A DNA stretch of 51,749 nt, from assembly GCA_005893265.1 (NCBI GenBank), contig VBOX01000088.1, positions 1 through 51,749 of the forward strand, read 5' to 3'. This document shows positions 34,501-42,836 of the stretch, one piece after another (the stretch's first letter is position 1; every line of letters starts with the position of its first letter). The notes beneath the pieces are model-generated. The model was not told where the DNA came from. It made no database searches and saw only the letters and a program-made list of their open reading frames with translations. Origin of the DNA: Candidatus Eiseniibacteriota bacterium. Lineage in GTDB: Bacteria; Eisenbacteria; RBG-16-71-46; SZUA-252. A program made the translations under genes and the position numbers.

Positions 34501-34834
34501 CAGGGCGGACCAGTACCGGTTCACGAGCGCCCTGCCGCTCCGCGTCTTGGAGCTTCTCGCCCCCTCGCTCGAGCGGCGCCTCGACATGCCCCCACCGCAA
34601 TCCGAGCAGCTTGCCTCACTTGAGCACCTCGACCTGGACTCTGCCCGTCCGGTCGAGCACGTCCACCCCGACGTCACGCTCATATCGCCGAATGATCAGA
34701 TCCACCGACCCCTCCCCGACCCGAAGCCTCCGAATCGTGATCTCCTCCAGACTCTGCGGCAGCGCCGGGTGATCGAAGGTGACTCGCGAGGTGACTCCGT
34801 CCACACTGAGCCCGAGGCAGGACTGCAAGAGTAG
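31550..34834 (+). CDS. Class A penicillin-binding protein-like: GT51 transglycosylase plus transpeptidase
   Basis: 1094 residues with one N-terminal membrane helix (about 38-54). The GT51 domain has Glu184 in LLFIENRELD and the EGGSTLAVQVEKYRH block (Glu224). The transpeptidase domain has all three motifs: SxxK at 513-516 (GSTAK), SxN at 622-624 (HSTN) and KTGTG at 936-940. The spacing from SxN to KTG is about 310 residues, far more than the usual 110-130, so roughly 190 residues are inserted (about 640-830). The ATG at 31550 has GGGAG close upstream. The last ~73 codons run antisense through the 3' end of the debranching-enzyme gene. Role: peptidoglycan polymerisation and cross-linking. Confidence 0.88.
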   Translation: MIRELKPVAWALTRVPRLRTAFQGALAVRGQLHRVPKWAWALSGLALLLLTLNWETNTGVLESRLFAQWAKGLTYYIQPGPTNGVVFPTGGPADVRRGYTRIPEFARTLKSHGFRIAEQARFSPALVAAARFGISPPYREPAVTGLSIEGADGGDLFEAPDRTNSFVRYEEIPPVVVRSLLFIENRELDKETSPWSNPAIDWGRWTKAVLIYSANRFGFPVRVEGGSTLAVQVEKYRHSEDGRTGSPVDKLRQVLTASLRVYQEGTDTRKERQHIILDYLNSVPLGATPAHGEVFGLNQGLSVWFGQDPSRTMGRIHSGKTVAQRARALKHVLALLCAVRAPSRYLTEDRAALERRADGYATLLAREGVLDSGFAERVRAVPLSFASPSTTTRDHRISPASKAANRIRIDLEQALAVGGLYDLNRLHLDVESTIDAGLQRETEDLMGRLSDSTYLARNGLNGVHLLSQGDPKRVIYSVLLCERTPQRNEIRVHADNLRRPCDVNEGVKMALGSTAKVRTLVHYLEIMEELHQELSNRNALAIGDAEQKARDPLTRWACETLLDYQSMHAMPVDSFLDRAVERTYSASPGERFFTGGGVHTFVNFDPTDDRKTLTIREAAAHSTNLVFVRLMRDIVRYHLARLPYSAEDVLSGEDSLTRQSMLAGIAEEESRATIARAYRDYHGLTPRQSLDRLLGVESRSPRPLAIAYFAWHPGAPADSLGAWLRKYAGLRGRFTARGIGPWLKLEDCAYLLGKDPLEVWCAGTLARDPGLSQEGLIQASGKARRQAWEWLFRTQNRHAQDLRLRARIERDAFTRMTPYWRRLGFPFERLVPSYATAIGSSADRPSALAELMGIIVNEGLDRPAQRINRLVFAPGTPYHTALEAEAPPSHRLLSPAVASTARSVLTDVVESEAGTARRLKDLFRDATGKPIPVGGKTGTGDNRFDTFARGGKLLSSQVVSRTAAFTFFIGGRYYGVVTASVFGRRADQYRFTSALPLRVLELLAPSLERRLDMPPPQSEQLASLEHLDLDSARPVEHVHPDVTLISPNDQIHRPLPDPKPPNRDLLQTLRQRRVIEGDSRGDSVHTEPEAGLQE

Positions 34835-36262
34835 GTACACGGCGCCCGCGGCCCACGATTGCGGCGCGCACGCGACGGGGTAGGGTGTCGGTCCCGCTCC
34901 CGCGCCCCGCGGGAAGCCGCAGAAGAGCTCCGGCAGTCGGCTCAAATCCAGGAACACGGTGGCGTCGAAGAGGCCCGAGAGAAGCCGGATCGCCGGTTCC
35001 TTGAAGCCGTAACGGGCGAGCCCGGCCGCGATGATGGCGTTGTCATGCGGCCAAACCGACCCGTTGTGATAGGACATCGGGTTGTAACGGGCCTGTCCGG
35101 CTGCAAGCGTCCGTATTCCCCAGCCGCTGTGAAAATCCTCTCGCTCGAAGCGCCGCGCCAGGCGTTCCGCCCTCGACCGATCGGCGATACCGGTCCAGAG
35201 GCAATGCCCCGCGTTGGAGGCGAGCACCCGGCACGCGCGCTTCTCACCATCGAGCGCAAGCGCGTAGGCTTCAAGGTCGTCACACCACAACATCTCCTCG
35301 AATCGCCGTTGGATGGCTTCTGCCTGGTGTCTTAGACGGTCCGCGAGGTCGCCCATCCCGAGGGCGGCGGCAAGGGCCGACCCCTCCCTGCGAGCGGCGA
35401 ACACGTAGCCCTGGACCTCGCAAAGCGCGATTGGGCCCTTGGCCAGCGTGCCGTCCTCGTGGAAGATCGAGTCGCCGGAATCCTTCCATCCCTGATTGGC
35501 GAGCCCCTTCGGCGAAGCGCGGAAGTACTCGACGAAGCCGTCGCGATCACGGTCCCCGTACCCCTCCATCCAGGCGAGCGCGAGCTCGATGTTCGGCCAG
35601 ATGCGCCGGATCAGGTCCAGATCCCCGGTGCATCTGGCGTAGGCTCCCGCGAGCATGACGAAGAGTGGCGTCGCGTCCACGCTTCCGTAGTAGCGGCGAA
35701 ACGGGACCTCTCCCAACGCGGCCATTTCACCGCGGCGCATCTCGTGGATGATCTTCCCGGGCTCCGCGTCGACGTCGAAGCTCTGCTCCTGCGCCTGGGT
35801 CTCTGCGAGGAAACACAGGACGCCATTCGCAAGCCCGGGGTTCATCCAGAGAACCTCCAGCGCTGTGATGATTCCGTCCCGTCCGAAGGGGGTGCTGAAC
35901 CAGGGAACTCCGGCGTACGGATACGGGCCGCACCCGGTTTCGGTCAGCATCATGTGCAAATCGGACCCCGAGCGGTTCAGCCAATCGTTGAATTGCTCGT
36001 TGGATGAGGCCACGACACACTGGTCCGCCTGGTCGCGTTCGAGCGCCTCCAGCGCGGCACGCCTCGCCTCCCCGAAGCGGAGAGGCTCCTTCGGAACGCG
36101 CCCCACCTCGCAGGCGAATCGAACGACGTAGGACGTTGCCTCGCGGCTCTCGAGAGCGACGTCGAATTCGAACTCCGATTCGGAAACGCGTGCCGGGGTC
36201 GGCTCGCAGGAAATGCGGGTCCTCCGCACGACGCCGTCCAGACCTTCGTACGAGAGAGTCAC
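34616..36262 (-). CDS. Glycogen-debranching (amylo-alpha-1,6-glucosidase-type) protein, main fragment of a frameshifted gene
   Basis: 548 residues read from a GTG. This is the C-terminal glucosidase-like (GDE_C) domain, with PFGRDGIITALEVLWMNPGL, YYGSVDATPLFVMLAGAY, GWKDSGDSIFHEDG and ALCEVQGYVF, preceded by the tail of GDE_N_bis. The frame stays family-like further upstream to about 36508 (NPDVRTNGRLAISRGTIHVA, then LLWDGVCYERIRVSNYGLEP), yet no start codon lies there. The N terminus of the domain is in another frame (36259-36684). Between them about 36 residues present in relatives are missing. Expected role of an intact enzyme: hydrolysing alpha-1,6 or related glucosidic bonds in glycogen. 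Its 3' end overlaps the penicillin-binding-protein gene by 219 nt. Confidence 0.8.
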   Translation of the reverse strand: MTLSYEGLDGVVRRTRISCEPTPARVSESEFEFDVALESREATSYVVRFACEVGRVPKEPLRFGEARRAALEALERDQADQCVVASSNEQFNDWLNRSGSDLHMMLTETGCGPYPYAGVPWFSTPFGRDGIITALEVLWMNPGLANGVLCFLAETQAQEQSFDVDAEPGKIIHEMRRGEMAALGEVPFRRYYGSVDATPLFVMLAGAYARCTGDLDLIRRIWPNIELALAWMEGYGDRDRDGFVEYFRASPKGLANQGWKDSGDSIFHEDGTLAKGPIALCEVQGYVFAARREGSALAAALGMGDLADRLRHQAEAIQRRFEEMLWCDDLEAYALALDGEKRACRVLASNAGHCLWTGIADRSRAERLARRFEREDFHSGWGIRTLAAGQARYNPMSYHNGSVWPHDNAIIAAGLARYGFKEPAIRLLSGLFDATVFLDLSRLPELFCGFPRGAGAGPTPYPVACAPQSWAAGAVYLLLQSCLGLSVDGVTSRVTFDHPALPQSLEEITIRRLRVGEGSVDLIIRRYERDVGVDVLDRTGRVQVEVLK

Positions 36263-36684
36263 GCAGGAGTCCCCAAGGACCGGCGCGAGCTTCCGGCCGG
36301 TGGCGTCGCGCCGCGTGCCTCGGACCTCGAAGATGTCGGCGAAGTCGACATCCCAGCGACACCGGAGGGTGACGTGGATCGGCTCGAGCCCGTAGTTCGA
36401 AACGCGGATCCGCTCATAGCAAACCCCATCCCACAGGAGCTGCTCCCTCGCGACGTGGATCGTACCGCGCGAAATCGCGAGCCGCCCGTTGGTGCGAACG
36501 TCGGGGTTGGGTGGTAGAGACCCAGCTCTCCCATCCCGACCGTCTCCATGTCGCCGAAACGGTCGAAAACGGCGAATGTATCGCCGTGTTTCAATACCCG
36601 CGTGCGGTCATCGATTCGTGAGGAGGTCGCGAGGATATAGAACTGGTCTTGTAACCGGATGATGTCCATGATCCCGATCATCAT
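36259..36684 (-). pseudogene. Displaced 5' fragment of the debranching-enzyme gene (GDE_N_bis start)
   Basis: Only the first ~57 residues are family-like: IIRLQDQFYILATSSRIDDR, TRVLKHGDTFAVFDRFGDM and VGMGELGLYH, the standard opening of bacterial amylo-alpha-1,6-glucosidases. After GLYH (ending at 36511) the frame runs into Ser/Arg-rich nonsense, while the correct continuation resumes at 36508 in a different frame. In relatives GLYH is followed by ~36 residues (GTRFLSRL... through ...DLT) before NPDV. So an internal deletion not divisible by three joins the two parts, or the assembly has an error at this point. The ATG at 36684 is the likely original start; 36669 is an alternative. Confidence 0.75.
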
Positions 36685-36740
36685 ATAGCATTCGGAATCC
36701 TCTTTCCGGAACCGCCTGTCCTTCCTACAATTCAACGCTT

Positions 36741-38339
36741 ATGGGTACGGCAAAGACCGACGTGGCAAAACGCGTTCGCCGGGCGCTCACCCGGATGGCC
36801 AGCCGCCAAGCTTTGGGAAGCGAGGTCTCGGATCAGACCACTCCCGATGAACTTGCGCGGGCCGCCCGGAGCTACCTCGGAAGCGCGCAGATCGTGATCG
36901 CCTCGAACCGGGAGCCTTACATGCACGTCAAGGCTCCCTCGGGGATCGAGGTCGTCCGGAGTCCGGGAGGGCTGGCCTCCGCGCTCGACTCCGTGGCGCG
37001 TGCCACCGGGGCCACCTGGATCGCCCAGGGCGCCGCGGACGCCGATCGCCTCGTCGTGGATGAGGAAGGAAAGGTGCGGGTCCCGCCCGGCAACGAACGG
37101 TACACGCTGAAGCGGCTTTGGATCGAGCCGGAGGCCAGGGAGCTCGAGTACCGCCGATTCTGCAACGGTTGCCTCTGGCCGCTCTGCCACATCGTCTACG
37201 TGAGACCCCACTTCGTGGCGGCACAGTGGCGCGCCTACCAGGAGGTCAACGAGCAGTTCGCCGAGGCGATTCTTGCCGCGATCGGCTCCAAGCCGGGACT
37301 CGTCCTGTTGCAGGACTATCATCTTGGCCTCTGCGCATCGGTCCTCCGGGCTCGGCGTCCCGATCTCTCGATCATCATGTTCTGGCACATCCCGTGGCCG
37401 AATCGGGAGGTGTTCCGCACCTTCCCTTGGCGGCGCGAGCTTCTCGAGGGGCTTCTCGCCTGCGACCTGGTTGGCTTTCACATCCAGTATCACGCGAACA
37501 ATTTTCTGGACACGGTGGCCCAGGAACTTGAAGCGCAGATCGACCACGAGCGATTCGCGATCCGCCGCCGGGGCCGCAAGACGTTCGTGCGGACCTACCC
37601 GATCAGCCCCGATGCCGCCGAGATCTCGCTCGCCGCTTCCGAGCCGTGGGCCGCGCGGGCCGCGGATCAAATCCGGGAACAGCTCGGTCTGGGGGGCGTG
37701 AAGATCGTGCTCGGAGTGGATCGCCTCGACTACACGAAGGGAATCCCCGAGCGGATGGTGGCCTATAAGCATCTCCTCGAGACCCGTCCTGAGCTTCGCG
37801 GTCAGGTATCGTTCATCCAGATCGGCGTTCCGTCTCGTGTGGATCTGCCCGAGTACCAGTCGCTGGCCGCCACGGTCGAGGAGTTGGCCGTGCGGCTCAA
37901 CCAGCGGTTCGGTACGGCGGAGCGCCCCGCGATTCACCTCATCACGCGGAACTTGGGGTTTCGCGATCTGATTCCCTATTACGTGCTGGCCGACGTGGCC
38001 GTGGTGAGCGCGCTTCACGACGGGATGAATTTGGTGGCGAAGGAGTACGTCGCGGCGAAAGTGCATTTGGACGGCGCGCTGGTCTTGAGCCCCTTCACGG
38101 GGGCGGCGCGGGAGCTGGACCAAGCCATTCAGGCGAGCCCCTACGACACCGAGGCTCTAGCCGCCGCGATCGGGCGCGCGCTCACGATGGACCCGGCGGA
38201 ACGCGCGCGAAGGATGCGGTCCATGCGCGAGGTCGTGGCCGGACAGAACATCTATGACTGGGCGCGCAAGATCCTGCGGGATGCGCGGCGTCTGCACCTC
38301 GTGCCGGGAGCCCCGCGTCCCGGCGCGTCCTCACGGTGA
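36741..38339 (+). CDS. otsA: Trehalose-6-phosphate synthase-type glycosyltransferase (GT20)
   Basis: 532 residues of GT20. The N-terminal loop is IVIASNREPYMHV (NREP, where classical OtsA has NRLP). Also present are LLQDYHLGLCASVLRARRPD, MFWHIPWPNREVFRTFPWRR, the donor-site LGVDRLDYTKGIPERM and the C-terminal SALHDGMNLVAKEYVAAK. It transfers glucose from UDP- or other NDP-glucose to glucose-6-phosphate. NREP is also seen in other GT20 enzymes such as glucosylglycerol-phosphate synthases, so acceptor choice is not certain. The phosphatase gene follows with a GTGA overlap, supporting a two-step trehalose route. It is divergent from the debranching-enzyme fragment with a ~56-bp gap. Confidence 0.88.
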   Translation: MGTAKTDVAKRVRRALTRMASRQALGSEVSDQTTPDELARAARSYLGSAQIVIASNREPYMHVKAPSGIEVVRSPGGLASALDSVARATGATWIAQGAADADRLVVDEEGKVRVPPGNERYTLKRLWIEPEARELEYRRFCNGCLWPLCHIVYVRPHFVAAQWRAYQEVNEQFAEAILAAIGSKPGLVLLQDYHLGLCASVLRARRPDLSIIMFWHIPWPNREVFRTFPWRRELLEGLLACDLVGFHIQYHANNFLDTVAQELEAQIDHERFAIRRRGRKTFVRTYPISPDAAEISLAASEPWAARAADQIREQLGLGGVKIVLGVDRLDYTKGIPERMVAYKHLLETRPELRGQVSFIQIGVPSRVDLPEYQSLAATVEELAVRLNQRFGTAERPAIHLITRNLGFRDLIPYYVLADVAVVSALHDGMNLVAKEYVAAKVHLDGALVLSPFTGAARELDQAIQASPYDTEALAAAIGRALTMDPAERARRMRSMREVVAGQNIYDWARKILRDARRLHLVPGAPRPGASSR

Positions 38340-39124
38340 CGCGGCCATTCTTCGAACGCCCGACCTGGCGGAGCGTCCGGCGGATCCTGCGCGAGGCGGA
38401 CCGCACTGTGCTCATCGCGCTCGACCTGGACGGAACGATCGCTCCCTTCGCGCGACGTCCCGACCTGGCGAGGGTTCCGGAACGGACGCTTCGGTCGCTC
38501 GCGCGTGGCGCGGAGGCCCGAGCCGTCAGGATCGCAATCCTGAGCGCGCGCCCGCTCACGGACATGAGGCGCATGGTGCCGGTACGGAACGTGCTTCTCA
38601 TCGGCCAGTACGGTCTCGAAGGCCCCCTGGGGCCCCCCACGCAGCTCCTCAAGCGGCTGCGGCGTGGGTGCGCGCGCGTGGCGCGAGCGCTGAGACCGCT
38701 TGTCGCGTCGGTCCGCGGCGCGCTGCTTGAGGTGAAGGGATTGACCGTGGCGGTACACGACCGGAACGTCCGGGATGCCCGGCGGCTGCGAGAGCTGCGT
38801 CGAGGGCTCAAGGCGGTAGCTTCGATGGAGGCAAGGAGTCATGGCTTTGTTCCCGTTCCGGGGCGGCATGTGGTGGATTTCGTGCCGCGGGGTCACGACA
38901 AGGGGCGCGCGCTCCGCGCTCTCAGGGCGAAGTTGAAGCCTGGGTGCGTGTTTTGTTTCGGCGATAGTCTCGGGGACGAACCTGCGTTTGCCGTGCTCGG
39001 CCGCCGTGATTTTCCGGTTCGCGTCGGCCGCGTCGGGACACGCGCGCGGTACCGGGTGGCGACCCTCACGGGGGTCACCCGTTTTCTCGATGCCGTGGCG
39101 GCTTGTCGTGCCGGCTCGGCGTGA
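38336..39124 (+). CDS. otsB: Trehalose-phosphatase (HAD superfamily)
   Basis: 262 residues from a GTG that overlaps the otsA-like stop (GTGA). HAD motif I is LIALDLDGTIAPF with nucleophile Asp30 and acid Asp32. Motif II lies in AILSARPLTDM, with the trehalose-phosphatase block LIGQYGLEG. Late motifs are GHDKGRAL and CFGDSLGDEPAFAVL. It removes the phosphate from trehalose-6-phosphate (or a related sugar phosphate made by the preceding enzyme). The C-terminal ~70 residues are unusually Arg-rich. Confidence 0.88.
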   Translation: MTRPFFERPTWRSVRRILREADRTVLIALDLDGTIAPFARRPDLARVPERTLRSLARGAEARAVRIAILSARPLTDMRRMVPVRNVLLIGQYGLEGPLGPPTQLLKRLRRGCARVARALRPLVASVRGALLEVKGLTVAVHDRNVRDARRLRELRRGLKAVASMEARSHGFVPVPGRHVVDFVPRGHDKGRALRALRAKLKPGCVFCFGDSLGDEPAFAVLGRRDFPVRVGRVGTRARYRVATLTGVTRFLDAVAACRAGSA

Positions 39125-39141
39125 CCGAAGGAGGTGGAACC

Positions 39142-39843
39142 GTGCGAGTAGAAATGAGCTCCATCCTTCCCCCTGATTTCGGGACGCAGCTTCAGTCGAT
39201 CCTGACCAGCGTCTCGGAAGGGCTAATCCTGTTCCTGATCTCGGCCGGCGTGTTCCTGCTTGGCTATCTTCTCGCGACGCTTCTCTCCCGCCTGGTTCAG
39301 ACGCTCGTGTCGTTGATCGGCATCGACACGTCCTACGCGCGGCTGAGAGAGGCGGGGGGCCCGGCTCCCGAGTTCCCCCCGAGCCGCTTCGCGGGGTACA
39401 TCACGTTCTGGTCGATCATCCTCGCGTCCATCATGGTCTCCCTTCGGATCATGGGCATGGACTTAGCACCCTCCATCACGGCCCGGCTTCAGGACGTCGT
39501 GCCACGCGTGCTGACGTCCGCTCTCGTCCTCCTCCTTGGGATTCCGATCGCGGCTGGGGCCGGGCGGATCATCGGCACGCTCCTGTCCTCGACCGGCGTG
39601 CGGCTGGGTCGCCTCCGCTCCCAGGCCATCGTCACGGTGCTGGTCGTCTTCATGGTGCTCATGGCCCTAGAGCAGCTCGGGCTCGCGGCGCAGCTCGTCA
39701 TGGCGGTCGGAATCGCCGCGGTCGGCGCGGCGGGTCTCGCGTTGGCCCTCGCGTTCGGCCTCGGATGTCGCGACTTGGCGCGTGATCTCGTGGTCGAGTA
39801 CCTGCGCGCCACCGACAGCGAGACTCCCGCCAACCGGTCATGA
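39142..39843 (+). CDS. Multi-pass membrane protein with mechanosensitive-channel-type TM helix repeats
   Basis: 233 residues from a GTG with a strong AAGGAGGTGG ribosome-binding site 5-7 nt upstream; the ATG four codons later is too far from it. Four to five hydrophobic helices include two blocks like the conserved TM-helix repeat found next to MscS domains: LTSALVLLLGIPIAAGAGRI and QAIVTVLVVFMVLMALEQLG. The end is a glycine/alanine-rich LALALAFGLGCRDLARDLV like the MscS pore-lining helix. No MscS cytoplasmic beta domain follows. Placed among trehalose genes, an osmotic role is attractive but unproven. It overlaps the next start by 4 nt. Confidence 0.78.
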   Translation: MRVEMSSILPPDFGTQLQSILTSVSEGLILFLISAGVFLLGYLLATLLSRLVQTLVSLIGIDTSYARLREAGGPAPEFPPSRFAGYITFWSIILASIMVSLRIMGMDLAPSITARLQDVVPRVLTSALVLLLGIPIAAGAGRIIGTLLSSTGVRLGRLRSQAIVTVLVVFMVLMALEQLGLAAQLVMAVGIAAVGAAGLALALAFGLGCRDLARDLVVEYLRATDSETPANRS

Positions 39844-40598
39844 CCGACACCGGCTTCCGTTTCTCAACCGTCGCGCACCTCGAGTTCCCCGCCGGTCCCG
39901 TCGCGACCGATTTCGCGACGCTCCGCGAGGGGATTGCCACAGTCCCACCCGGGTCCCTGTTCCATCACATCATCCGGATGGTCGTGCGCCACCCGCGCGC
40001 CCACGATCTGCCGCCCAACGACTTCGCGCGCTGGGTGGGGGTAGCCCTACAAGACCCGGAGACCGCGGAGCGCCTCGCCTTCGCGGGGACGCAGCCTCTC
40101 CTTCCGATGGAAGAGCTGCGTGCCTCGCTGCTCCGGATCCTCGACGACGTCATCGGTCGGAAACGTCCGGACATCGGGACTCCGCATGCTGCGGCTTTCC
40201 ACTTCGTGACCGCGCGGAGCGTGAAGGCGCCGCTCGGCGTGGAGACGGAACTACCCGAGCAGGTCCCCGAGGTTTGGCGGCACGTGGATAGCGCAGCCGC
40301 CTTCTACCACCTGATCGAGGCGAGAGTGCTCGGTCCTGTGGAGGACGATCTGGTTCTCTGGCTCGAGCGTAACGGCGGTCACAAGCTCGCGGGCGTCGCG
40401 GAATCGTTGACGATGGGAGGGATGCCCCTGCTCCGGCTCCATCGCGAAATCGGCTCCCGCTGGCGCCGGGCGCTCATCCCGGCCCGCCTTGTGCGGCGGA
40501 CCGAGGAGTCGGAGTCCGTGCGACGTCAGGAAGCACGTGAGGTTGTGGCGCGGTTTGCGGGGCGCCTCCGCAAGACACCTCAGGATGCCAAAGGATGA
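39840..40598 (+). CDS. DUF5752-like protein in the trehalose operon
   Basis: 252 residues, soluble. It starts at an ATG overlapping the previous stop (ATGA) and ends overlapping the next start (ATGA). FRFSTVAHLEFPAGPVATDF, VPPGSLFHHIIRMVVRHPR and DFARWVGVALQDPETAERLA fit the pattern of DUF5752 proteins that accompany trehalose/glucan glycosyltransferases. The family assignment is from memory and moderately sure. No catalytic motif is evident; a regulatory or assembly partner of the adjacent TreT-like enzyme is possible (inference). Confidence 0.6.
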   Translation: MTDTGFRFSTVAHLEFPAGPVATDFATLREGIATVPPGSLFHHIIRMVVRHPRAHDLPPNDFARWVGVALQDPETAERLAFAGTQPLLPMEELRASLLRILDDVIGRKRPDIGTPHAAAFHFVTARSVKAPLGVETELPEQVPEVWRHVDSAAAFYHLIEARVLGPVEDDLVLWLERNGGHKLAGVAESLTMGGMPLLRLHREIGSRWRRALIPARLVRRTEESESVRRQEAREVVARFAGRLRKTPQDAKG

Positions 40599-41857
40599 AC
40601 GAGACCGTCCCGAGCGTGGAGGTGGACTCCCCCTTGCTGGATTCCGCCGAACCCGAGATGAACGGATGGCTTCACCGCTACGAGCGGGTCGTGGGTCCGG
40701 ACACACTCCGGGCGCTCGAGGCGATCGCGCGGCGGCTCAAGGGCCATCGCATCGTCATGGTTAATACGACCAAGACGGGGGGAGGCGTCGCGGAGATCCT
40801 GCACCGCCTGGTGGTCATCCTGAACGAGCTGGGCGTTCCAACCACCTGGGAAGTCATGGAGGGGGACGACCGTTTCTTCGGCGTGACGAAGAAGATCCAC
40901 AACGCGCTTCACGGGCATTCCGAAACGCTCACCGCGGAGGATCGCGAGATCTACATGGAGCGGACTCGCCGCGAAGCACAACGCCTTGCGCTCGACGGCG
41001 ACCTCATCCTGATTCACGACCCGCAGCCCGCGGGGCTCATCGCACTCCGTCGCGCACCCGGCCAGCGCTGGGTATGGCGGTGTCACATCGATCTCTCTTC
41101 CCGCGACCCGGATCACTGGGAATTCCTGCGGCCGTCCGTATGCCAGTACGACGCGTCGATCTTCTCGGCAATCGAGTTCGTCCCCCCGCTCCCCATTCCC
41201 ACCTACCTCGTGCCGCCCTCCATCGACCCGTTCTCCGCCAAGAACCGCGACATGGAGCAGGAGGAGGTCTCATCCATCATGGAGCGCCTCGATCTGCCGC
41301 GCCGGGGTCCCTGGGTCACGCAGATCTCCCGCTTTGACCGCATCAAGGACCCGATCGGGGTGATCGAAGCCTTTCGGATGGTGCGCGCGAGGCGGCGCGC
41401 CCGGCTCCTCCTCGCGGGTGGAGGAGCAAGCGACGATCCCGAGGGCGCTCAGGTGCTGGCGGAAGTGCGGGAGGGCGCGGCGAAGGTGAAGGACGTGACC
41501 GTGCTGGAGCTACCGCCCGGATCGGACGTCGAGATCAACGCGCTCCAGCGCGCCTCGGCCGTGGTCATGCAGAAATCGCTCCGGGAAGGCTTCGCGCTCA
41601 CAGTCTCCGAAGCGCTGTGGAAGCGGCGCGCCGTCGTTGCGAGCGCGGTCGGCGGGATCCCCTTACAGGTATTGCACGAGCGCACGGGGCTGCTCTCGCG
41701 CTCGATCGAAGGCGCGGCGCTCCAGACCATCCGCCTTCTCGACAACTCCGACCTAAGGCACGAGCTGGGCGCCGAGGGGCACGCGCACGTCCGCGATAAC
41801 TTCCTCCATACGAGGGAAGTTCGCGACTACCTGGCGGTGTTCACCTCGCTCCTTTGA
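40595..41857 (+). CDS. TreT-like trehalose synthase (GT4)
   Basis: 420 residues with GT-B architecture. MVNTTKTGGGVAEILHRLVV and LILIHDPQPAGLIALRR are typical of NDP-glucose:glucose trehalose synthases (TreT). The donor domain has WVTQISRFDRIKDPIGVIEA and the C-terminal E-x7-E in SLREGFALTVSEALWKRRAV. TreT joins NDP-glucose and glucose directly to trehalose, reversibly. An OtsA/OtsB pair in the same operon means two trehalose routes may coexist, or one enzyme serves a different disaccharide. The gene overlaps the DUF5752-like gene by 4 nt and converges with the methyltransferase gene, overlapping it by 17 nt. Confidence 0.85.
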   Translation: MNETVPSVEVDSPLLDSAEPEMNGWLHRYERVVGPDTLRALEAIARRLKGHRIVMVNTTKTGGGVAEILHRLVVILNELGVPTTWEVMEGDDRFFGVTKKIHNALHGHSETLTAEDREIYMERTRREAQRLALDGDLILIHDPQPAGLIALRRAPGQRWVWRCHIDLSSRDPDHWEFLRPSVCQYDASIFSAIEFVPPLPIPTYLVPPSIDPFSAKNRDMEQEEVSSIMERLDLPRRGPWVTQISRFDRIKDPIGVIEAFRMVRARRRARLLLAGGGASDDPEGAQVLAEVREGAAKVKDVTVLELPPGSDVEINALQRASAVVMQKSLREGFALTVSEALWKRRAVVASAVGGIPLQVLHERTGLLSRSIEGAALQTIRLLDNSDLRHELGAEGHAHVRDNFLHTREVRDYLAVFTSLL

Positions 41858-42836
41858 GCGGATCGCTCTTGCGCGCGACGCACTCCAACGTCCCCCCACG
41901 GCCGCCGAGCGCCTCGAGAACCACGAGGAGGAACGCCGGAAGGAAGATCGCGGCCATCAGCGCGGCTTCCAGAACGTATCGGGCGGATCCGAAGAGCGAC
42001 CGTTTCCCCTTCAAGACCTCATAGAATTCGTCACGGGGAAACCCCAGCGCGTTGAGGACGCTTTGCAGAATTCCGTACAGGTTCTGCTCCCAGGAGAGGG
42101 TCCGGATGACCTCCACCCGAAATCCCGCCTTGCCCAAGGCGGCCTTCAGGGAAGCCCGGTTGAAATGGAAGAGATGCCGCGGCGGATCCAGGTGAAACCA
42201 CGACCCGCCGAAGAGGCGCGCCTGCCACGAATCGATATTCGGCGCGGCAACGAGGAGGGCGCCCCGCTCGTCGATCCATAGCGCGCAGAGGCCCAGGACA
42301 TGATCCGGGTCGGGCAGATGCTCCAGCACATGCCAGATGGAAATGAGATCGAACGACCCCGGCGGGTACGTGTCGGACTCAAGCGGTCCAACGTGGAGAC
42401 GAATCCCCGCCAACTCCGATGCTCTTCGCCCCGTCTCCTCCAAGAGCTCCGTCCCGTCGCAGCTCAACCCAGAAGCCGAAAGACGCGCCAGGAACTGACC
42501 GCTCCCGCAGCCCAGGTCAAGGACCCTCCCCACGCCGTCGGGGCGGATCTTCGCCACGAGCCGCCGGGCGAGCCGGGCCCGGCCGTCGCGAAATCGGTCG
42601 ACCACGTCCTCGATGGGAGGAACGAACTTTCTTGCCCCGGCCCCGTAGTAGTCGGCGTCGTAGGAGGCCGCGAGCGCATTCGGACGTGGGCGCGGGTCGA
42701 GCAACATGCGTTCGCAGCGCCGGCAACGCCTCAGGCCGAACCGTGTCTCCGCGACGCGAAAGCCGCGCAATGCGGGCGCAAGGTCCCGGGAGCCGCATGC
42801 ACATACGACGACCGGTTCGAATGAGGGCGTGCTCAC
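41841..42836 (-). CDS. Class I SAM-dependent methyltransferase with N-terminal Cys cluster
   Basis: 331 residues from a GTG that overlaps the stop of the glycosyltransferase gene upstream (GTGA). The N terminus has a zinc-ribbon-like arrangement (VCACGSRDL ... [10 protein letters not shown]). Motif I is [17 protein letters not shown], followed by [20 protein letters not shown] and [15 protein letters not shown] hydrophobic C-terminal helix pair (about 285-312) suggests membrane association. This layout is common in methyltransferases that act on polysaccharide or lipid-linked sugars and sit beside GT2 genes, as here. Confidence 0.88.
   Translation of the reverse strand: MSTPSFEPVVVCACGSRDLAPALRGFRVAETRFGLRRCRRCERMLLDPRPRPNALAASYDADYYGAGARKFVPPIEDVVDRFRDGRARLARRLVAKIRPDGVGRVLDLGCGSGQFLARLSASGLSCDGTELLEETGRRASELAGIRLHVGPLESDTYPPGSFDLISIWHVLEHLPDPDHVLGLCALWIDERGALLVAAPNIDSWQARLFGGSWFHLDPPRHLFHFNRASLKAALGKAGFRVEVIRTLSWEQNLYGILQSVLNALGFPRDEFYEVLKGKRSLFGSARYVLEAALMAAIFLPAFLLVVLEALGGRGGTLECVARKSDPLKGAR

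Noticed and set aside
36741-38339. Naming the GT20 gene a glucosylglycerol-phosphate synthase
   Set aside because: The NREP loop hints at it, but the following trehalose-phosphatase gene and the overall sequence fit the trehalose-phosphate synthase group better; kept as a caveat only.
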